DNA of 64,000 nt from CAVRIA01 sp963721115 (GTDB lineage Bacteria; Desulfobacterota; Binatia; HRBIN30; CADEER01): contig CAVRIA010000021.1 in assembly GCA_963721115.1 (NCBI GenBank), positions 248,001 to 312,000 of the forward strand, in the 5' to 3' direction. A program made the translations under genes and the position numbers. Of the stretch, positions 39,101-47,937 are shown piece after piece. The notes beneath the pieces were generated by a model. The model saw only the letters and a program-made list of their open reading frames with translations. It was not told where the DNA came from and did not search any database. The number at the start of each line of letters is the position of its first letter. Within the stretch, counting starts at the first letter, position 1.

Positions 39101-39567
39101 AAGGCATCCACACCGGCGGCAACCTGCTGCTCAGCATCGGCCTGGCGGTGGAATCGTTGCTCGCCATCGGCGATTACAAGCGCGCCGAGCGGATGGCCCG
39201 CAAAGCCTACGAGCTCGCGGCCGGTCGCCTGCGCGAGATGTTGTGTACGGTGGCCCTCGGCGACGTCGCCCAGCACCTCGGGCCGGCGCACTACGCCGAG
39301 GCCGCGAGCTGGTACGAGCGCGCGCTGTCCCTGGCGCGCGCGCTGGGATCGCGCTCCGGCCTCGCCCTGGCGTCGCTCGGCGCCGCCGACCTCGCCTTGG
39401 CGCAGGGCAATACGGTGGGCAGCGTTCCCTACCGGGAGAGCGCCCGCCAGCTTTTCCTCGATCTCGGCATGCGGCGCTATCTGTGCCGCGCTGGCGAGAG
39501 CGCGCCGAGCGCGCCGCCTGCGTCCTACGGCGTACTGAACAGCGGCGAGCGTTCGGGCGCGGCGTAG
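36145..39567 (+). CDS. Zinc-ribbon, class III adenylate/guanylate cyclase, AAA-type ATPase and TPR protein
   Basis: 1,140 residues, unbroken. Two N-terminal zinc ribbons (C6-C9/C20-C23 and C31-C34/C45-C48). A class III cyclase domain from about residue 90 to 270 has FCDLVGSTAVAGHL and GDGVMALFGAP (metal-binding Asp), then DYTAIGDTTNLAARL (purine-specificity strand; Lys/Asp choice looks adenylate-like). An AAA/STAND-like ATPase starts with Walker A GDAGSGKSR and includes MIVEDLHWIDEA (Walker B), followed by a long C-terminal helical TPR array. This is the common deltaproteobacterial-type 'adenylate cyclase-like ATPase' signalling protein, making cAMP in response to an unknown cue. No SD is visible at the start. 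Confidence 0.9.
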   Translation: MSGMHCASCGTELLPGKQFCHACGARATLTCPSCKAEVDAGFRFCPDCGFEIAAELAQPGAGDSPRQRIASNMPAGMADKIRASRRAIEGERKQVTVMFCDLVGSTAVAGHLDPEEYREVLDRYTALAMHEIYRFEGFVNQLAGDGVMALFGAPIAHEDAPQRAVWTALAIRDALAQFNDELKVERGFELPARIGIHTGPVVVGTVGSDLKMDYTAIGDTTNLAARLESLARPGTVLISAATARLVRGFFEMQPLGPLEVKGKEEPVSACEVIGVSREASPMAVAAARGLTPLVGRAEELAQLDACFQRLHGRLAQIVSVVGDAGSGKSRVIHEFKRSLAAQDVLFLEGRCSALNQMEPYFPIVTMLRAYFELNGDEPDDVECEKVARKVGIASERLEEEYPLLCDLLSVSPGHGAEGAPEELKRQTFDAVAKLVISESRRQPVVMIVEDLHWIDEASRELLEMAASRLVRAPVMLLVSHRPEYRPAWRTTAATTQLFLRPLFNGEIIAITEALAGGKLPEDLRRSILEKAEGSPFFAEEITRSLLEEGYLTAGDDGECRLTRPVEEIRIPGTVQEVLAARLDRLGVEAKRVVQVAAVFGRQFGRVRLEQLLADEGLDVAAQLRELEQRGIIHRKSMFSTEEYRFGESLTQEVAYEGLLIRQRRQLHERIGLLLEGGSGDGAERPVLIAHHFAHSDNREKAVEMLLRAAVEAERLPSYGSALDLYRQAWDLGEAALRDNANGDEQLRTWLIEATLGFVRVTVLYGSSDDPDARRAVERGSTVAHETGAEGAVASFFTYYGMILAGDRERFAEALPLIEQAVSIARRVGPEITAINISRGVAWTYLLDGRFDEARRHIEKTMSELERFGQREQLSDLYLGARWMQDRILFYSDDLEAGLRSAPETYELAVQAGNRTIQTSSATGLAHMSYLRGQPHEAKRWADRGLEIAEAIGSLGAIHHAAAVALAARVDLGDPHPMSRYADVIEEGIHTGGNLLLSIGLAVESLLAIGDYKRAERMARKAYELAAGRLREMLCTVALGDVAQHLGPAHYAEAASWYERALSLARALGSRSGLALASLGAADLALAQGNTVGSVPYRESARQLFLDLGMRRYLCRAGESAPSAPPASYGVLNSGERSGAA

Positions 39568-39652
39568 CGGCAGGTTGTTGCGTTGTTGGTGTGGCCCCCG
39601 GGCTGCGCCGGATGATTCGAGCTGAGAAACGCACGGGCTTCCGGAACAGGCT

Positions 39653-39746
39653 GAGGCAAAGGCTCGGGCTCGGGCTGAGGACGGTGCGCGCTTCGCGCGG
39701 TCTTTGGGATCGATCCCAGCCTCAGCCCGAGCCCAAGCCTTTGCCT
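39653..39746. repeat. Intergenic hairpin repeat, site C, probable bidirectional terminator
   Basis: The left arm GAGGCAAAGGCTCGGGCTCG... (39653-39680) pairs with the right arm CCTCAGCCCGAGCCCAAGCC... (39720-39746), about 27 bp with few mismatches. Inside the loop is GCGCGCTTCGCGCG-like sequence, another small hairpin. It is followed by the tail ACCCGGGCACAGCCCGGG (39750-39768) and GAGTTTCA, shared with site A. It lies between two convergent genes. Confidence 0.55.
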
Positions 39747-39782
39747 ACGAACCCGGGCACAGCCCGGGCGAGTTTCAGGCTA

Positions 39783-39839
39783 GGTTGTTGGGTTGGGTGG
39801 TAGGGCCCAACAACCCAACGACCAACAACTCAACAACCC
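39783..39839. terminator. Second hairpin between convergent genes
   Basis: GGTTGTTGGGTTGGG... (39783 onward) is followed by complementary CCCAACAACCCAACGACCAACAAC. The repeat reaches into the last codons of the aminotransferase gene (stop 39830), so it could terminate transcription from both sides. It is built from GTTG units and differs from the (AGGCNN) family. Confidence 0.45.
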
Positions 39840-40949
39840 GCTTCATGCAGGGCGGCGCTGACCTGCTCGATGGCGGCGTCGTCCAGGTGCGGCGACATGG
39901 GCAGGGACAGTACCTCCGCTGCGCAGCGCTCGGCTACTGGGAAGGAGTCCGCGGCGGCGGCGAGGTGGCGAAATCCTTCCTGTTGATGAAGCGCCAGCGG
40001 GTAGTGGACGCCGCTGCCGATGCCGCGCTCGGCGAGGGCCGCGCGCAGCCTTTCGCGGTCGGCGGCGCGGATCGTGTACTGGTGATAGACCGATTCCGCC
40101 CCGGCGCGTTCGCGCGGCAGCAGCACCGGTAGATCGGCGAGCAGGCGCGCGTACGTGGCCGCCGACGCGGCGCCGCCGGGCGTTCCAGGCGTCGAGGTGG
40201 CGCAGCTTGACGCGCAGGACGGCGGCCTGGATGCCGTCGAGGCGGGAGTTGCCGCCGTTGGCGATCACGTGCTCGTACTTGCCGGCGTCGCCGTGGTTGG
40301 CGAGCAGCCAGACGCGGCGCGCGATCTCCTCGCTGTCCGTCACCAGGGCGCCGCCGTCGCCCATCGCGCCGAGATTTTTGGTCGGGTAGAAGCTGAAGCA
40401 GGCCGCGTCGCCGACGCTTCCGACGCGGCGGCGCTGTCCCTGCACGTTGCACCAGGCGCCGTGTGCCTGCGCGGCGTCCTCGATGAGGGCCGCGCCGTGC
40501 CGGCGGGCCAGCGGCAGCAGGCGATCGAGATCGGCCGGATGGCCGTACAGGTGAACGGCGATGATCGCCTTGATCTTCTGGCGATCGAGGGCGCGCGCGG
40601 CTGCGTCGACATCGATGGTGAAGTCGCGCTCGTCGATGTCGACGAGAACGGGCTCCGCTCCGACGCGCACGATCGCTTCGACCGTGGCCGCGAAGGTAAA
40701 GGGCACGGTCAGGACGCGGTCGCCGGGGCCGACGCCGAGCGCTCGCAGCGCCAGCTCCAGGGCGTCGCTGCAGTTGCCCAGGCCGACGGCGCGGCGCACG
40801 CCGACGAAGGCGGCGAGCTCGCGTTCGAAGAGCTGCATCTCCTCGCCGCCGACGAACGCGGCGCGCGCGATGACGCGGGCGATCGCCTCGTCGATCTCCG
40901 CCTTCAGCTCGCGGTAGTCGGCGGTGAGATCGATGAGCGGAACGGGCAT
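39830..40949 (-). CDS. DegT/DnrJ/EryC1-type sugar aminotransferase (one frame break)
   Basis: About 373 residues from the ATG at 40949 (MPVPLIDLTADYREL). PLP enzyme of the amino-sugar pathway: RAAFVGGEEMQLFE, GNCSDALELALRALG, VLTVPFTFAATVEAIVR, catalytic Lys in FSFYPTKNLGAMGDGGA, and NSRLDGIQAAVLRVKL. The frame changes near 40165; the C-terminal segment (AESVYHQYTIRAADRERLRA...HLDDAAIEQV) continues in another frame and completes the protein at 39830. It transfers an amino group to a nucleotide keto-sugar for glycan synthesis. It is in the same direction as, and 71 bp downstream of, the MaoC-like gene. Confidence 0.85.
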
Positions 40950-41020
40950 GGAGGTTCGTCGATCCGGAGGGTGCGGGGAGAGTCGGGCGGCGCGGGTCAG
41001 GCCCGCGCCGCCGCACGCCT

Positions 41021-41497
41021 CTACTTCATCGGCGGGTGGTACAGCACCAGCATGGTGTAGAGCAGGGCGGGGCGGTCGCTGCCTGCTACGTGCACCGCGA
41101 TCTCCTGCGTCACCTGGGTGCCCTTCGGCTTCGCGTCGACGGCGACCAGGCGCGAGTGCGCGTGCACCTTGCTGCCGGCCGGGACCGGGCTGACGAAGCG
41201 CAGCTTGTCGGCGCCGTAGTTGGTGGCGTTGCCGTAGCCGACGATCTTGTAATCGGAGCCCGAGCGCAGGACGGGCAGCAGGCTGAGGGTCAGGAAGCCG
41301 TGTGCGATCGTCGTCTTGAACGGGCTCTCCTTCTTGGCGCGCTCGACGTCGACGTGGATCCACTGGTGGTCGCCGGTCAGCTCCGCGAACTTGTTGATCA
41401 TGTCCTGCGTCACCTCGACGTCCGGCCCCCACGGGCCGAACTGGTCGCTGACCTTGGCGCGCATCCCTTCGATGTCGTCGAAACGGATCTCCTGCAT
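41021..41497 (-). CDS. MaoC-family (R)-specific enoyl-CoA hydratase
   Basis: 158 residues from the ATG at 41497 (AGGAGGA site upstream). Hot-dog fold with the hydratase-2 active-site signature: FAELTGDHQWIHVDVERA (the Asp/His pair) and FKTTIAHGFLTLSLLP. This family hydrates trans-2-enoyl-CoA to (R)-3-hydroxyacyl-CoA in fatty-acid or polyester metabolism. Length is normal for a single-domain MaoC protein. Upstream lies the ICMT-like gene (167-bp gap) and downstream the aminotransferase. Confidence 0.85.
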   Translation of the reverse strand: MQEIRFDDIEGMRAKVSDQFGPWGPDVEVTQDMINKFAELTGDHQWIHVDVERAKKESPFKTTIAHGFLTLSLLPVLRSGSDYKIVGYGNATNYGADKLRFVSPVPAGSKVHAHSRLVAVDAKPKGTQVTQEIAVHVAGSDRPALLYTMLVLYHPPMK

Positions 41498-41664
41498 CAG
41501 ATTCCTCCTCGTGGTGTTTCCGAGCGGCACGCCCGGCGGGTCCTTCGTGTAATACGCGCCGCGCGGCATGTCCAACAGCGGTGGTGTAGACGTCGCTGGA
41601 AGGGGCATGGCGGCGTCTCCGCCAGGGGATTGCGCCGGTGCGATAGGACTGGACCGGTGAACCG

Positions 41665-42285
41665 TTACCGCCGTCCCACGTAACGCCCGACTCGACGGAA
41701 GTACCGGCGGTACGGTTCCCCGTAGGTTTCCGCGAGAGAGCTCTCTTCGCGTTCGATCAACAGGTGGAAGAGGACGGCGTTCGCGAGCGCCAGCAGCAGG
41801 AGAACGAGCCGCCCCAGCACGAGGAAGGCACCGAAGAGAAGCAAATCCAGACTGACGTAGATCGGGTTGCGGGTCCACGCAAAGATCCCGTTGGTCACCA
41901 GCGGGCCGGGCTTTTCGCGGTCGATGCCGAGGCGCCACGAGTCGCCGAGGGTGTGCAGTGCCAGCGCGTAGATCACGACCGCAGTCAACGACAGCACAAC
42001 GCCTGCGGCCTTGGCCGACGGCGTGTCGATGAGGACGACGCCCAGCGACGACGGGACCAGGTGCGCGGCGAGGGGCCAAGCGTAAGCGACGGCGGCATAC
42101 CACCAGAAGAGCAGGGCGATGACCTGCGCCAGATCGGTCAGACCTTGCGCAATGGATCGCTTCGGGTCGATGGCCACCAAGCGCACGCCGTGAAAACGGA
42201 GCCGCAGTGCGCGGACGAGACCGAGGGCGCCTACGCACCCCAGAGATCCGAGCAACAACAGCTCGAAGCAGCGGGATACCGTCAT
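41665..42285 (-). CDS. Isoprenylcysteine/phospholipid methyltransferase-like membrane protein
   Basis: 206 residues with four to five hydrophobic segments. The C-terminal half carries the ICMT/PEMT family signature: REKPGPLVTNGIFAWTRNPIYVSL, then REESSLAETYGEPYRRYFRRV, the SAM-binding residues of this family. In bacteria such enzymes methylate a lipid or small thiol substrate; the true substrate is unknown. The stop of the CPBP gene is 37 bases upstream of its start, so the two may be co-transcribed. Confidence 0.8.
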   Translation of the reverse strand: MTVSRCFELLLLGSLGCVGALGLVRALRLRFHGVRLVAIDPKRSIAQGLTDLAQVIALLFWWYAAVAYAWPLAAHLVPSSLGVVLIDTPSAKAAGVVLSLTAVVIYALALHTLGDSWRLGIDREKPGPLVTNGIFAWTRNPIYVSLDLLLFGAFLVLGRLVLLLLALANAVLFHLLIEREESSLAETYGEPYRRYFRRVGRYVGRR

Positions 42286-42322
42286 GCCGTGGGTCCTGCA
42301 AAGAAGGCGGGCGCCGCGTGCA

Positions 42323-43042
42323 TCAGCGCCCGACGAGCAATGGGGCCAGGACGATGCCGATGAAGTCCTGGAGGAAATGCATCGTCACGGGCGCCACAAG
42401 GCTGCCGCGCCACAGGTAGACGACGGCGAAGACGGCGCCCAGGGTCCCCACGGTGATGACGCCGGCCGACCCCTCGTAGCCGTGGCCGATGGAGAAGATC
42501 ACCGCCGAAATCAGCACCGCCGCCGCCGGACTCTTCGTGATGGCGGTCAGGCGCAGCATCAGATAGCCCCGAAAGATGGTCTCCTCGGCGAGCGCGACGA
42601 TGACGACCAGAACGGCGGCGAGGAGGAGTTGCGCGGGATCCGGCGCCGGGGTGAGCGAGGGCAGGGGAGTCGCCGGGAGGCTGAAGCCCGCGGCGTGCAG
42701 AGCGCTCTCGAGCCACGCCGCGCCGAGATACATGGGGACGAAGAGCCCGGCGCCGAGCACGACCTCGGACCATCTCCGCCGCGTGCTCCAGCCGATTGCG
42801 GCCACCGGCTCGCCGTTGCGCCAGGCGAAGAACAGGGTCAGACACACCAGGCTCAGGTCGCGCAGGATCGTCGCCACGGCGACCACGACGAAGCCGAGAC
42901 TGCCCTGCTTGACGGCGAAGAAGGACAGCGCCATCGACGGGACGACGAGGAAGAGAAACACCGACAGCTCGATCGCCTGCTCTTTCCGGCTGGGCGAGCC
43001 GGCGCTGTCGGTGGACCGGCGGCTGTGATCTTCGACGTCCAT
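42323..43042 (-). CDS. CPBP-family intramembrane metalloprotease (Abi/CAAX type)
   Basis: 239 residues from the ATG at 43042 (the ATG at 43108 gives a longer hydrophilic tail). About seven membrane helices. Catalytic CPBP motifs: AEETIFRGYLMLR (EExxxR), FSIGHGYEGS (FxxxH) and HFLQDFIGIV (HxxxD), all with the expected polar residues. These proteases cleave within membranes, modify prenylated or bacteriocin-like peptides, or act as self-immunity proteins. It is the first of a minus-strand gene cluster and may be co-expressed with the ICMT-like methylase, recalling the eukaryotic CAAX processing pair. Confidence 0.85.
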   Translation of the reverse strand: MDVEDHSRRSTDSAGSPSRKEQAIELSVFLFLVVPSMALSFFAVKQGSLGFVVVAVATILRDLSLVCLTLFFAWRNGEPVAAIGWSTRRRWSEVVLGAGLFVPMYLGAAWLESALHAAGFSLPATPLPSLTPAPDPAQLLLAAVLVVIVALAEETIFRGYLMLRLTAITKSPAAAVLISAVIFSIGHGYEGSAGVITVGTLGAVFAVVYLWRGSLVAPVTMHFLQDFIGIVLAPLLVGR

Positions 43043-43108
43043 GGATCTCTGTCCGTGGCTCTGTATCTCACTCCCTCGCGCTCCGAAACAGCCAAGGGCA
43101 CTCGTCAC

Positions 43109-43471
43109 CTCTTCGGCCGACGTCCCGAGCTGCCGGCCGAACCCGAGCCGGGGTCCTCGCGGGCCGGGGATAGTCGAGAGCTTCTGGCGTTGATTCGGCG
43201 CTCTTTGGCTGGACGACGACTCGGAGAGGTAGGCGACTGCCTGCGGGGCGGCTCTACGGGGCTCCGATAACCCGCCGGTGCCGGTGTGCTATCTACACAA
43301 TGGACTTTCGACCAATTGTACCGTAAGGGGTGGAAGTGAGATGGGAAAGAGCGCCCAGGACTACCCCCACGACGAATCCCGTTTGGGAGCAGCGGTGCTC
43401 GAGTTTCTCCGTCGCTGCCTCACTGGAGCGGCGCCAGCGCAGGCCATCCGACAATGTCGTGGATGAGCGTC
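43109..43471. other. Gene-poor region, 363 bp
   Basis: Between the CPBP gene and the attC-like element I see no gene with family character. Short open frames (for example one of 62 codons at 43278) have no recognisable domain. The stretch near 43327-43470 has lower coding-type structure than its neighbours. Confidence 0.3.
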
Positions 43472-43532
43472 GCCAACAAGCCGTTGCACCTGACGGCCGC
43501 AACCGGCTGCAGGTGAACGGCAGGACGTTGGC
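43472..43532 (+). repeat. attC-like palindromic site (integron-type)
   Basis: Outer arms GCCAAC (43472-43477) and GTTGGC (43527-43532), inner arms GCCGTTGCACCTG (43480-43492) and CAGGTGAACGGC (43510-43521). The inner arms match except one unpaired G, and the spacers between outer and inner arms are unequal (AA versus AGGAC). This R-L-loop-L-R layout with an extrahelical base is the structure of attC recombination sites; the core GTTRRRY is matched with one deviation. The loop (43493-43509) can itself form a small hairpin. No integrase gene is in the window. Confidence 0.45.
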
Positions 43533-43561
43533 CCACGTGAGGCATGTGATGAAACTTCCGA

Positions 43562-43888
43562 TGTCACGCTCGTCTCGTTGATGGGACGGGGGCGCCAATG
43601 CGTGAGGCGGTGTCCATTCTCGTGAGGCACGGCCGCATCGCTGAAATTGCGCCAGACGTCTCGGCGCCCGATCTGCCGGTCCTCGATGTTCAAGGGGCGA
43701 CGGTAATACCTGGCCTCATGAACATGCATGTTCACTTTCATTTTGCGCCGGACCAGGCGCAACGCGGAGAGTCACAAGAGGCGCTGCGCGAGCTGAATCG
43801 GCCCACTCTCCAGAGGAATGGATGCGTAGGTGACGTGCAGCCACAGGCGGGGGCCGCCTTCCACTGGACTCGACCTGCGGCGAGGTGA
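43562..43888 (+). pseudogene. Truncated amidohydrolase (imidazolonepropionase-like) fragment
   Basis: One plus-strand frame reads RLVDGTGAPMREAVSILV, then HGRIAEIAPDVSAP, VIPGLMNMHVHFHF, the N-terminus of metal-dependent amidohydrolases including the first metal ligands (HVH). Family resemblance ends near 43800 after about 75 residues, then comes unrelated sequence to a stop at 43888. The family is usually 400 residues, so this is a remnant. The reading begins without a clear start codon in context. It lies directly beside the attC-like site, suggesting a decayed insertion or cassette. Confidence 0.6.
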
Positions 43889-43894
43889 CGCGGC

Positions 43895-45005
43895 TCAGTA
43901 CATCCGGTGCCGGAACAGCCAGCCGGCGATGGTCAGGGTGACGACGGCAATGACGGCCATCGGCCAGAACTGCGACAGCAACAGGCCGAATGGCGTGCCC
44001 TGCAGGAAAACGCCGCGCAGTACGATCAGGAAATAGCGCATGGGATTCAGATAGGTCAGGTCCTGTACCGCGGGCGGCATGTTGGCGATCGGCGTGGCGA
44101 AGCCGGACAGGATGATGGACGGAACGAGGAAGAGAAACGCCCCCAGCAATCCCTGCTGCTGCGTCACGGCCAGCGACGAGATCATCAGACCGACACCGAC
44201 GGCCGAGAGCAGAAACAGCACCAGACCCGCGTACAGGGTCCACAGGTGTCCGAGCAGCGGCACGCGGAACCACAGCGTCGCCACCAGGATGATCGCCGTG
44301 GCCTCGACCAGGCCGATGAGAAGACCGGGCAGGGCCTTGCCGATCAGGATCTCGCCCGGACGCAGCGGCGTCACCAGTAGCTGATCGAACGTCCCCTGCT
44401 CGCGTTCGCGCGCCACCGACAGCGCGGTCACCAGCATGGTGACCACCAGCGTGAGCAGGCCGATGATCCCCGGCACGAAGAACCAGTGGCTCTCGAGGTT
44501 GGGGTTGAACCAGGCGCGCGTCTCCAGGTGGGCCGGCGGAAGCGCCCGGCCCTCGCGCGCCGCCCAGTCGTCGCCGAACTGCGGCGACGATCTGGCTGAC
44601 ATAGTTGAGCACCAGCAGCGCCGTGTTGGAGTTGCGCCCGTCGACGATCGCCTGCAGAGGCGCGGCGCGACCGCGCGGCGGATCGCTGCTGAAGCGCGGT
44701 CCGAAGTGCAGCACCAAGAGCGCCTCCTTGCGGTCGAGCAGCGGCGCGACGTCGGCGTCCCGGGTGATGCGCGCGACCTCGCGAAAGTGGGGCGAGCCGG
44801 CGAAGCGGGCGAGCAGCCGGCGCGAAGCGTCGCCGCGGTCCTCGTTGTAGACTGCAAACGGCACGTGGTTGAGGTCGAAGGTGGCGGCGTAGCCGAACAC
44901 CAGCACCTGCAGGATCGGCGGCACGACGAGCACCACGCGGCTCCTCTTGTCCTGCAGCAGGGCCAGGAACTCCTTCGCTACCAGCGTCAGGATGCGTCTG
45001 CCCAT
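43895..45005 (-). CDS. ABC-2 type exporter permease, YbhR-like (one frame break)
   Basis: About 370 residues from the ATG at 45005, 5 bases after the previous stop. N-terminal helix and large external domain (LVLHFGPRFSSD, NTALLVLNYVSQIV), then five to six helices (FFVPGIIGLLTLVVTMLVTALS, LLGAFLFLVPSIILSGFATPI) with the ABC-2 motif AREREQGTFDQLLVTPLRPGEILIGK. The frame changes near 44585 between the two parts. It is the last gene of a YbhGFSR-like efflux operon and pairs with the permease upstream to form the membrane path. Confidence 0.75.
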
Positions 45006-45010
45006 CGCCG

Positions 45011-46166
45011 TTACTCCAGCCGCTTGCGGGCCAGGCGGCGGCTGAGGCCGAGAAACACCGCCGCCATGACGATCAGGGCCGCGGCGTGCGGCACGATCAC
45101 CGACCAGACGTCGCCGGCGAGGAAGACCGTCTGCAGGATGGCGACGAAGTAGCGCGCGGCGATCAGGTGGGTGATCAACTGCACCACGCGCGGCATGCTG
45201 CCGACGTCGAAGATGAAGCCGGAGAGAATGAACGCCGGCAGGAAGGTGACGATGATCGCGACCTGTCCGGCGACGAACTGGTTCTTGGCGACGATCGAGA
45301 TCAGCAGGCCCATCCCGAGCGCGGCGAGCAGGAACAGCGCCGAGCGCCAGCAGCAGCACCAGCAACGAGCCGCGCAGCGGCACCGCGAACAGCCACACCG
45401 CCATCGACACGGAGAGGGCCATGCCGCCCATGCCGAGGACGAAGTAGGGAACCAGCTTGCCGAGCAGCACCTCGCGCATCGCCACCGGCGTCACCAGCAG
45501 CGCTTCCATGGTGCCGCGCTCCCATTCCCGCGCCATCACCATCGCCGTCAGCAGGGCGCCGATGAGGGTCATGATGACGGCGATCAGCCCCGGCACCAGG
45601 AAGTTGCGGCTGCGCAGCTCGCTGTTGAACCACACGCGCTGCTCGAGCCGGATCGGGCTGCCGGTCGCGATGTTCCGCACGTTCCCCTCGCGTTCCAGCC
45701 AGTTCGCCCACACCCCCTGCAGATAGCCCGTGATCAGACGCGCGTTGTTGGCGTCGACGCCGTTGACGATCACCTGGATCGTCGCCCCGCCGTTACTGCG
45801 CAGGCGGCGGCCGAAATCCGCTCGCAGGTGCACGATGCCGTCGACGCGACGCGCCATCAGAGCCTGCTCGGCGGCGCGCATGCTCCGCATCGGCACCGGG
45901 GCGAAGTAGCGCGAGCGCTGGAAGGCGCCGGTGAAGCCAGCGGTATCGGCGCTCGGCTGCTCGACGACGATGGCGAGGGGAACGTGCTCGGCGTCGAGCG
46001 ACACGCCATAGCCGAACAGGAGCAGCAGCACGACCGGCATCACGAAGGCGATGGCGAGGCTGCTCGGGTCGCGCAGGACCTGCAGGAACTCCTTGCGGAT
46101 CAATCCGCGCAGGCGCATCGCCGCGCCGCCGCGCGCGCCGCCGGCCCGATCGTCGCGTGCGCTCAC
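45011..46166 (-). CDS. ABC-2 type exporter permease, YbhS-like (one frame break)
   Basis: About 385 residues. The GTG at 46166 overlaps the ATPase stop by 4 bases (GTGA); the ATG at 46121 (MRLRGLIRKEFLQVLRD) is an alternative. The typical permease begins with LSLAIAFVMPVVLLLLFGYGVSLD-like helix, an outer domain (YFAPVPMRSMRAAEQALM), and the ABC-2 cytoplasmic motif MAREWERGTMEALLVTPVAMREVLLGK. A frame change near 45345 separates this from the last helices (AFILSGFIFDVGSMPRVVQ, ending RRLARKRLE). It partners the ATPase and the second permease. Confidence 0.75.
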
Positions 46167-47937
46167 GATGCCGCCCGGCTCTCTCCGTGCGACTCGATCA
46201 GGGCGACGAAGGCGTCCTCCATCGTCGGGTCGCGGACGCTCACGGCTGCGGGCCTGCTGCTTGATCTCGGCCGGGGTGCCGAGGGCGAGGATCTCGCCGG
46301 CGGCCATGATGGCCAGACGGTCGCAGTACTCGGCCTCCTCCATGAAGTGGGTGGTCACCAGCACGGTCACGCCGCGCTCCGCGAGCTCGTTGATGCGGCG
46401 CCAGAACTCGCGCCGCGCCAGCGGGTCGACTCCGGAGGTGGGCTCGTCGAGAAAAAGGATCTCGGGCTCGTGCATCAGCGCGCAGGCGAGCGCCAGGCGC
46501 TGCTTGTAGCCGAGCGGGAGGTCGGCGCTCACCGCCTCGGCGATGTCGCCGAGAGCGAGCTCGTCGAGCGCCCAGCCGACCCGTTCGCCGCGGCGCCGGC
46601 CGGAGAGGCCGTAGGCGCCGCTGAAGAAGCGCAGGTTCTGCCGCACGCTGAGATTGCCGTAGAGCGAGAACTTCTGCGACATGTAGCCGATGCGCGCGCG
46701 CGCCGTCGCCGCGGCGCGGCGCAGATCGACGCCGGCGACCTGCAGTCGGCCGCCGCTCGCGGGCAGCAGGCCGCAGAGCATGCGGAAGGTGGTGGACTTG
46801 CCGGCGCCGTTGGCGCCGAGCAGGCCGAACACCTCGCCGCGGGCGACGTCGAAGCTGACGTCGCGCACGGCGTAGAAGTCGCCGAAGCGCCGCTGCACGT
46901 GACTCACCTCGATGACGGGCCCGCCGCTGCCTTCGCCGCGGTGCCTGCGGCGCCGGCGCGGCAGGCTCCGGGCGGCCGTCCTGCGGACGCCGCAGCTTCA
47001 GTCGGGCGATGAAGCTGTCCTCGAAGCGCGGCGGGACGGCGGCGATCGCGGCGCCGGGCAGCACCGTCTCGACGTCGGGCGCGCCGGGCGCGGCGGTCAC
47101 GACGCGCACGCGCTCGCCCTGGATCACCGCATCGACGACGCCGGGGGCGCCCGCCAGTCGCTGCTGCAGGGCGCGTTTCTTCCACCCCGGCGCCGTGACC
47201 GCGTAGGTGCGCCCGGCCAACTTCTCGCTGAAGCCGGCGGGCGGACCGTGGCCGAGCAGCTCGCCTTCGTGCAGCAGCACCACCTCGCTGCAGCGCTCCG
47301 CCTCGTCGAGGTAGGCGGTGCTGAGCACGACGCTCACCGCCTCTTCCCTCACCAGGCGGTAGACGATCGCCCACAGCTCGCGGCGCGACACCGGGTCGAC
47401 GCCGACGGTCGGCTCGTCGAGCAGCAGCAGGCGCGGCGAGCGCACCAGCGTGCAGGCCAGGCCGAGCTTCTGCTTCATGCCGCCGGACAGGCGGCCGGCC
47501 AGGCGCGTGGTGAACGGACCCAGGCCGGTCATGTGCATCAGCTCGCGGTAGCGCGCCGGGCGGGCCGTTTTCGGCACCCCCTGGAGATCGGCATAGAGGT
47601 CGAGGTTCTCCTGGACCGTGAGATCCTCGTAGAGGCCGAAGCGCTGCGGCATGTAGCCGACCGCGCCCTGCACTGCCAGCGAATGGGTCGCCGTGTCCAT
47701 GTCCAGCACGCGGATGCGGCCGCGGTCCGGCAAGAGCAGGCCGGCGGCCAGGCGCATCAGCGTCGTCTTGCCGGCGCCGTCGGGGCCGATCAGGCCGGTG
47801 ACCACGCCGCGATGCAGCTGCAGGCTCACGTCGCGCAGGGCCTCCACCACCCGCGCGCCGGTGCGGAAGCTCTTGCCGACGCCGCTCAGCTCGAGGACGA
47901 CGCCGCCCGTGTCGGGGGGCGCCGCGTCCGGCGCCAT
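46163..47937 (-). CDS. Fused double ABC ATPase, YbhF-like (two frame breaks)
   Basis: About 590 residues from the ATG at 47937, which shares one base with the membrane-fusion gene stop (TGATG). Domain 1: Walker A GPDGAGKTT, signature LSGGMKQK, Walker B LLLLDEPTVGVD. A Pro/Ala/Gly linker, where the frame changes near 46955, joins domain 2: GANGAGKST, signature-type LPLGYKQR, Walker B ILFLDEPTSGVD. A second frame change near 46250 separates the last helix; restoring it gives DPTMEDAFVALIESHGES before the stop at 46163. The order and linker match YbhF, which powers drug/lipid export with YbhS and YbhR. Confidence 0.8.

Noticed and set aside
35995..39291. Minus-strand frame opposite the adenylate cyclase
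   Set aside because: Composition is typical of an antisense shadow; the plus-strand protein is complete and recognisable.
43278..43466. 62-codon ORF before the attC-like site
   Set aside because: No family pattern, and the region has degraded, non-coding character.
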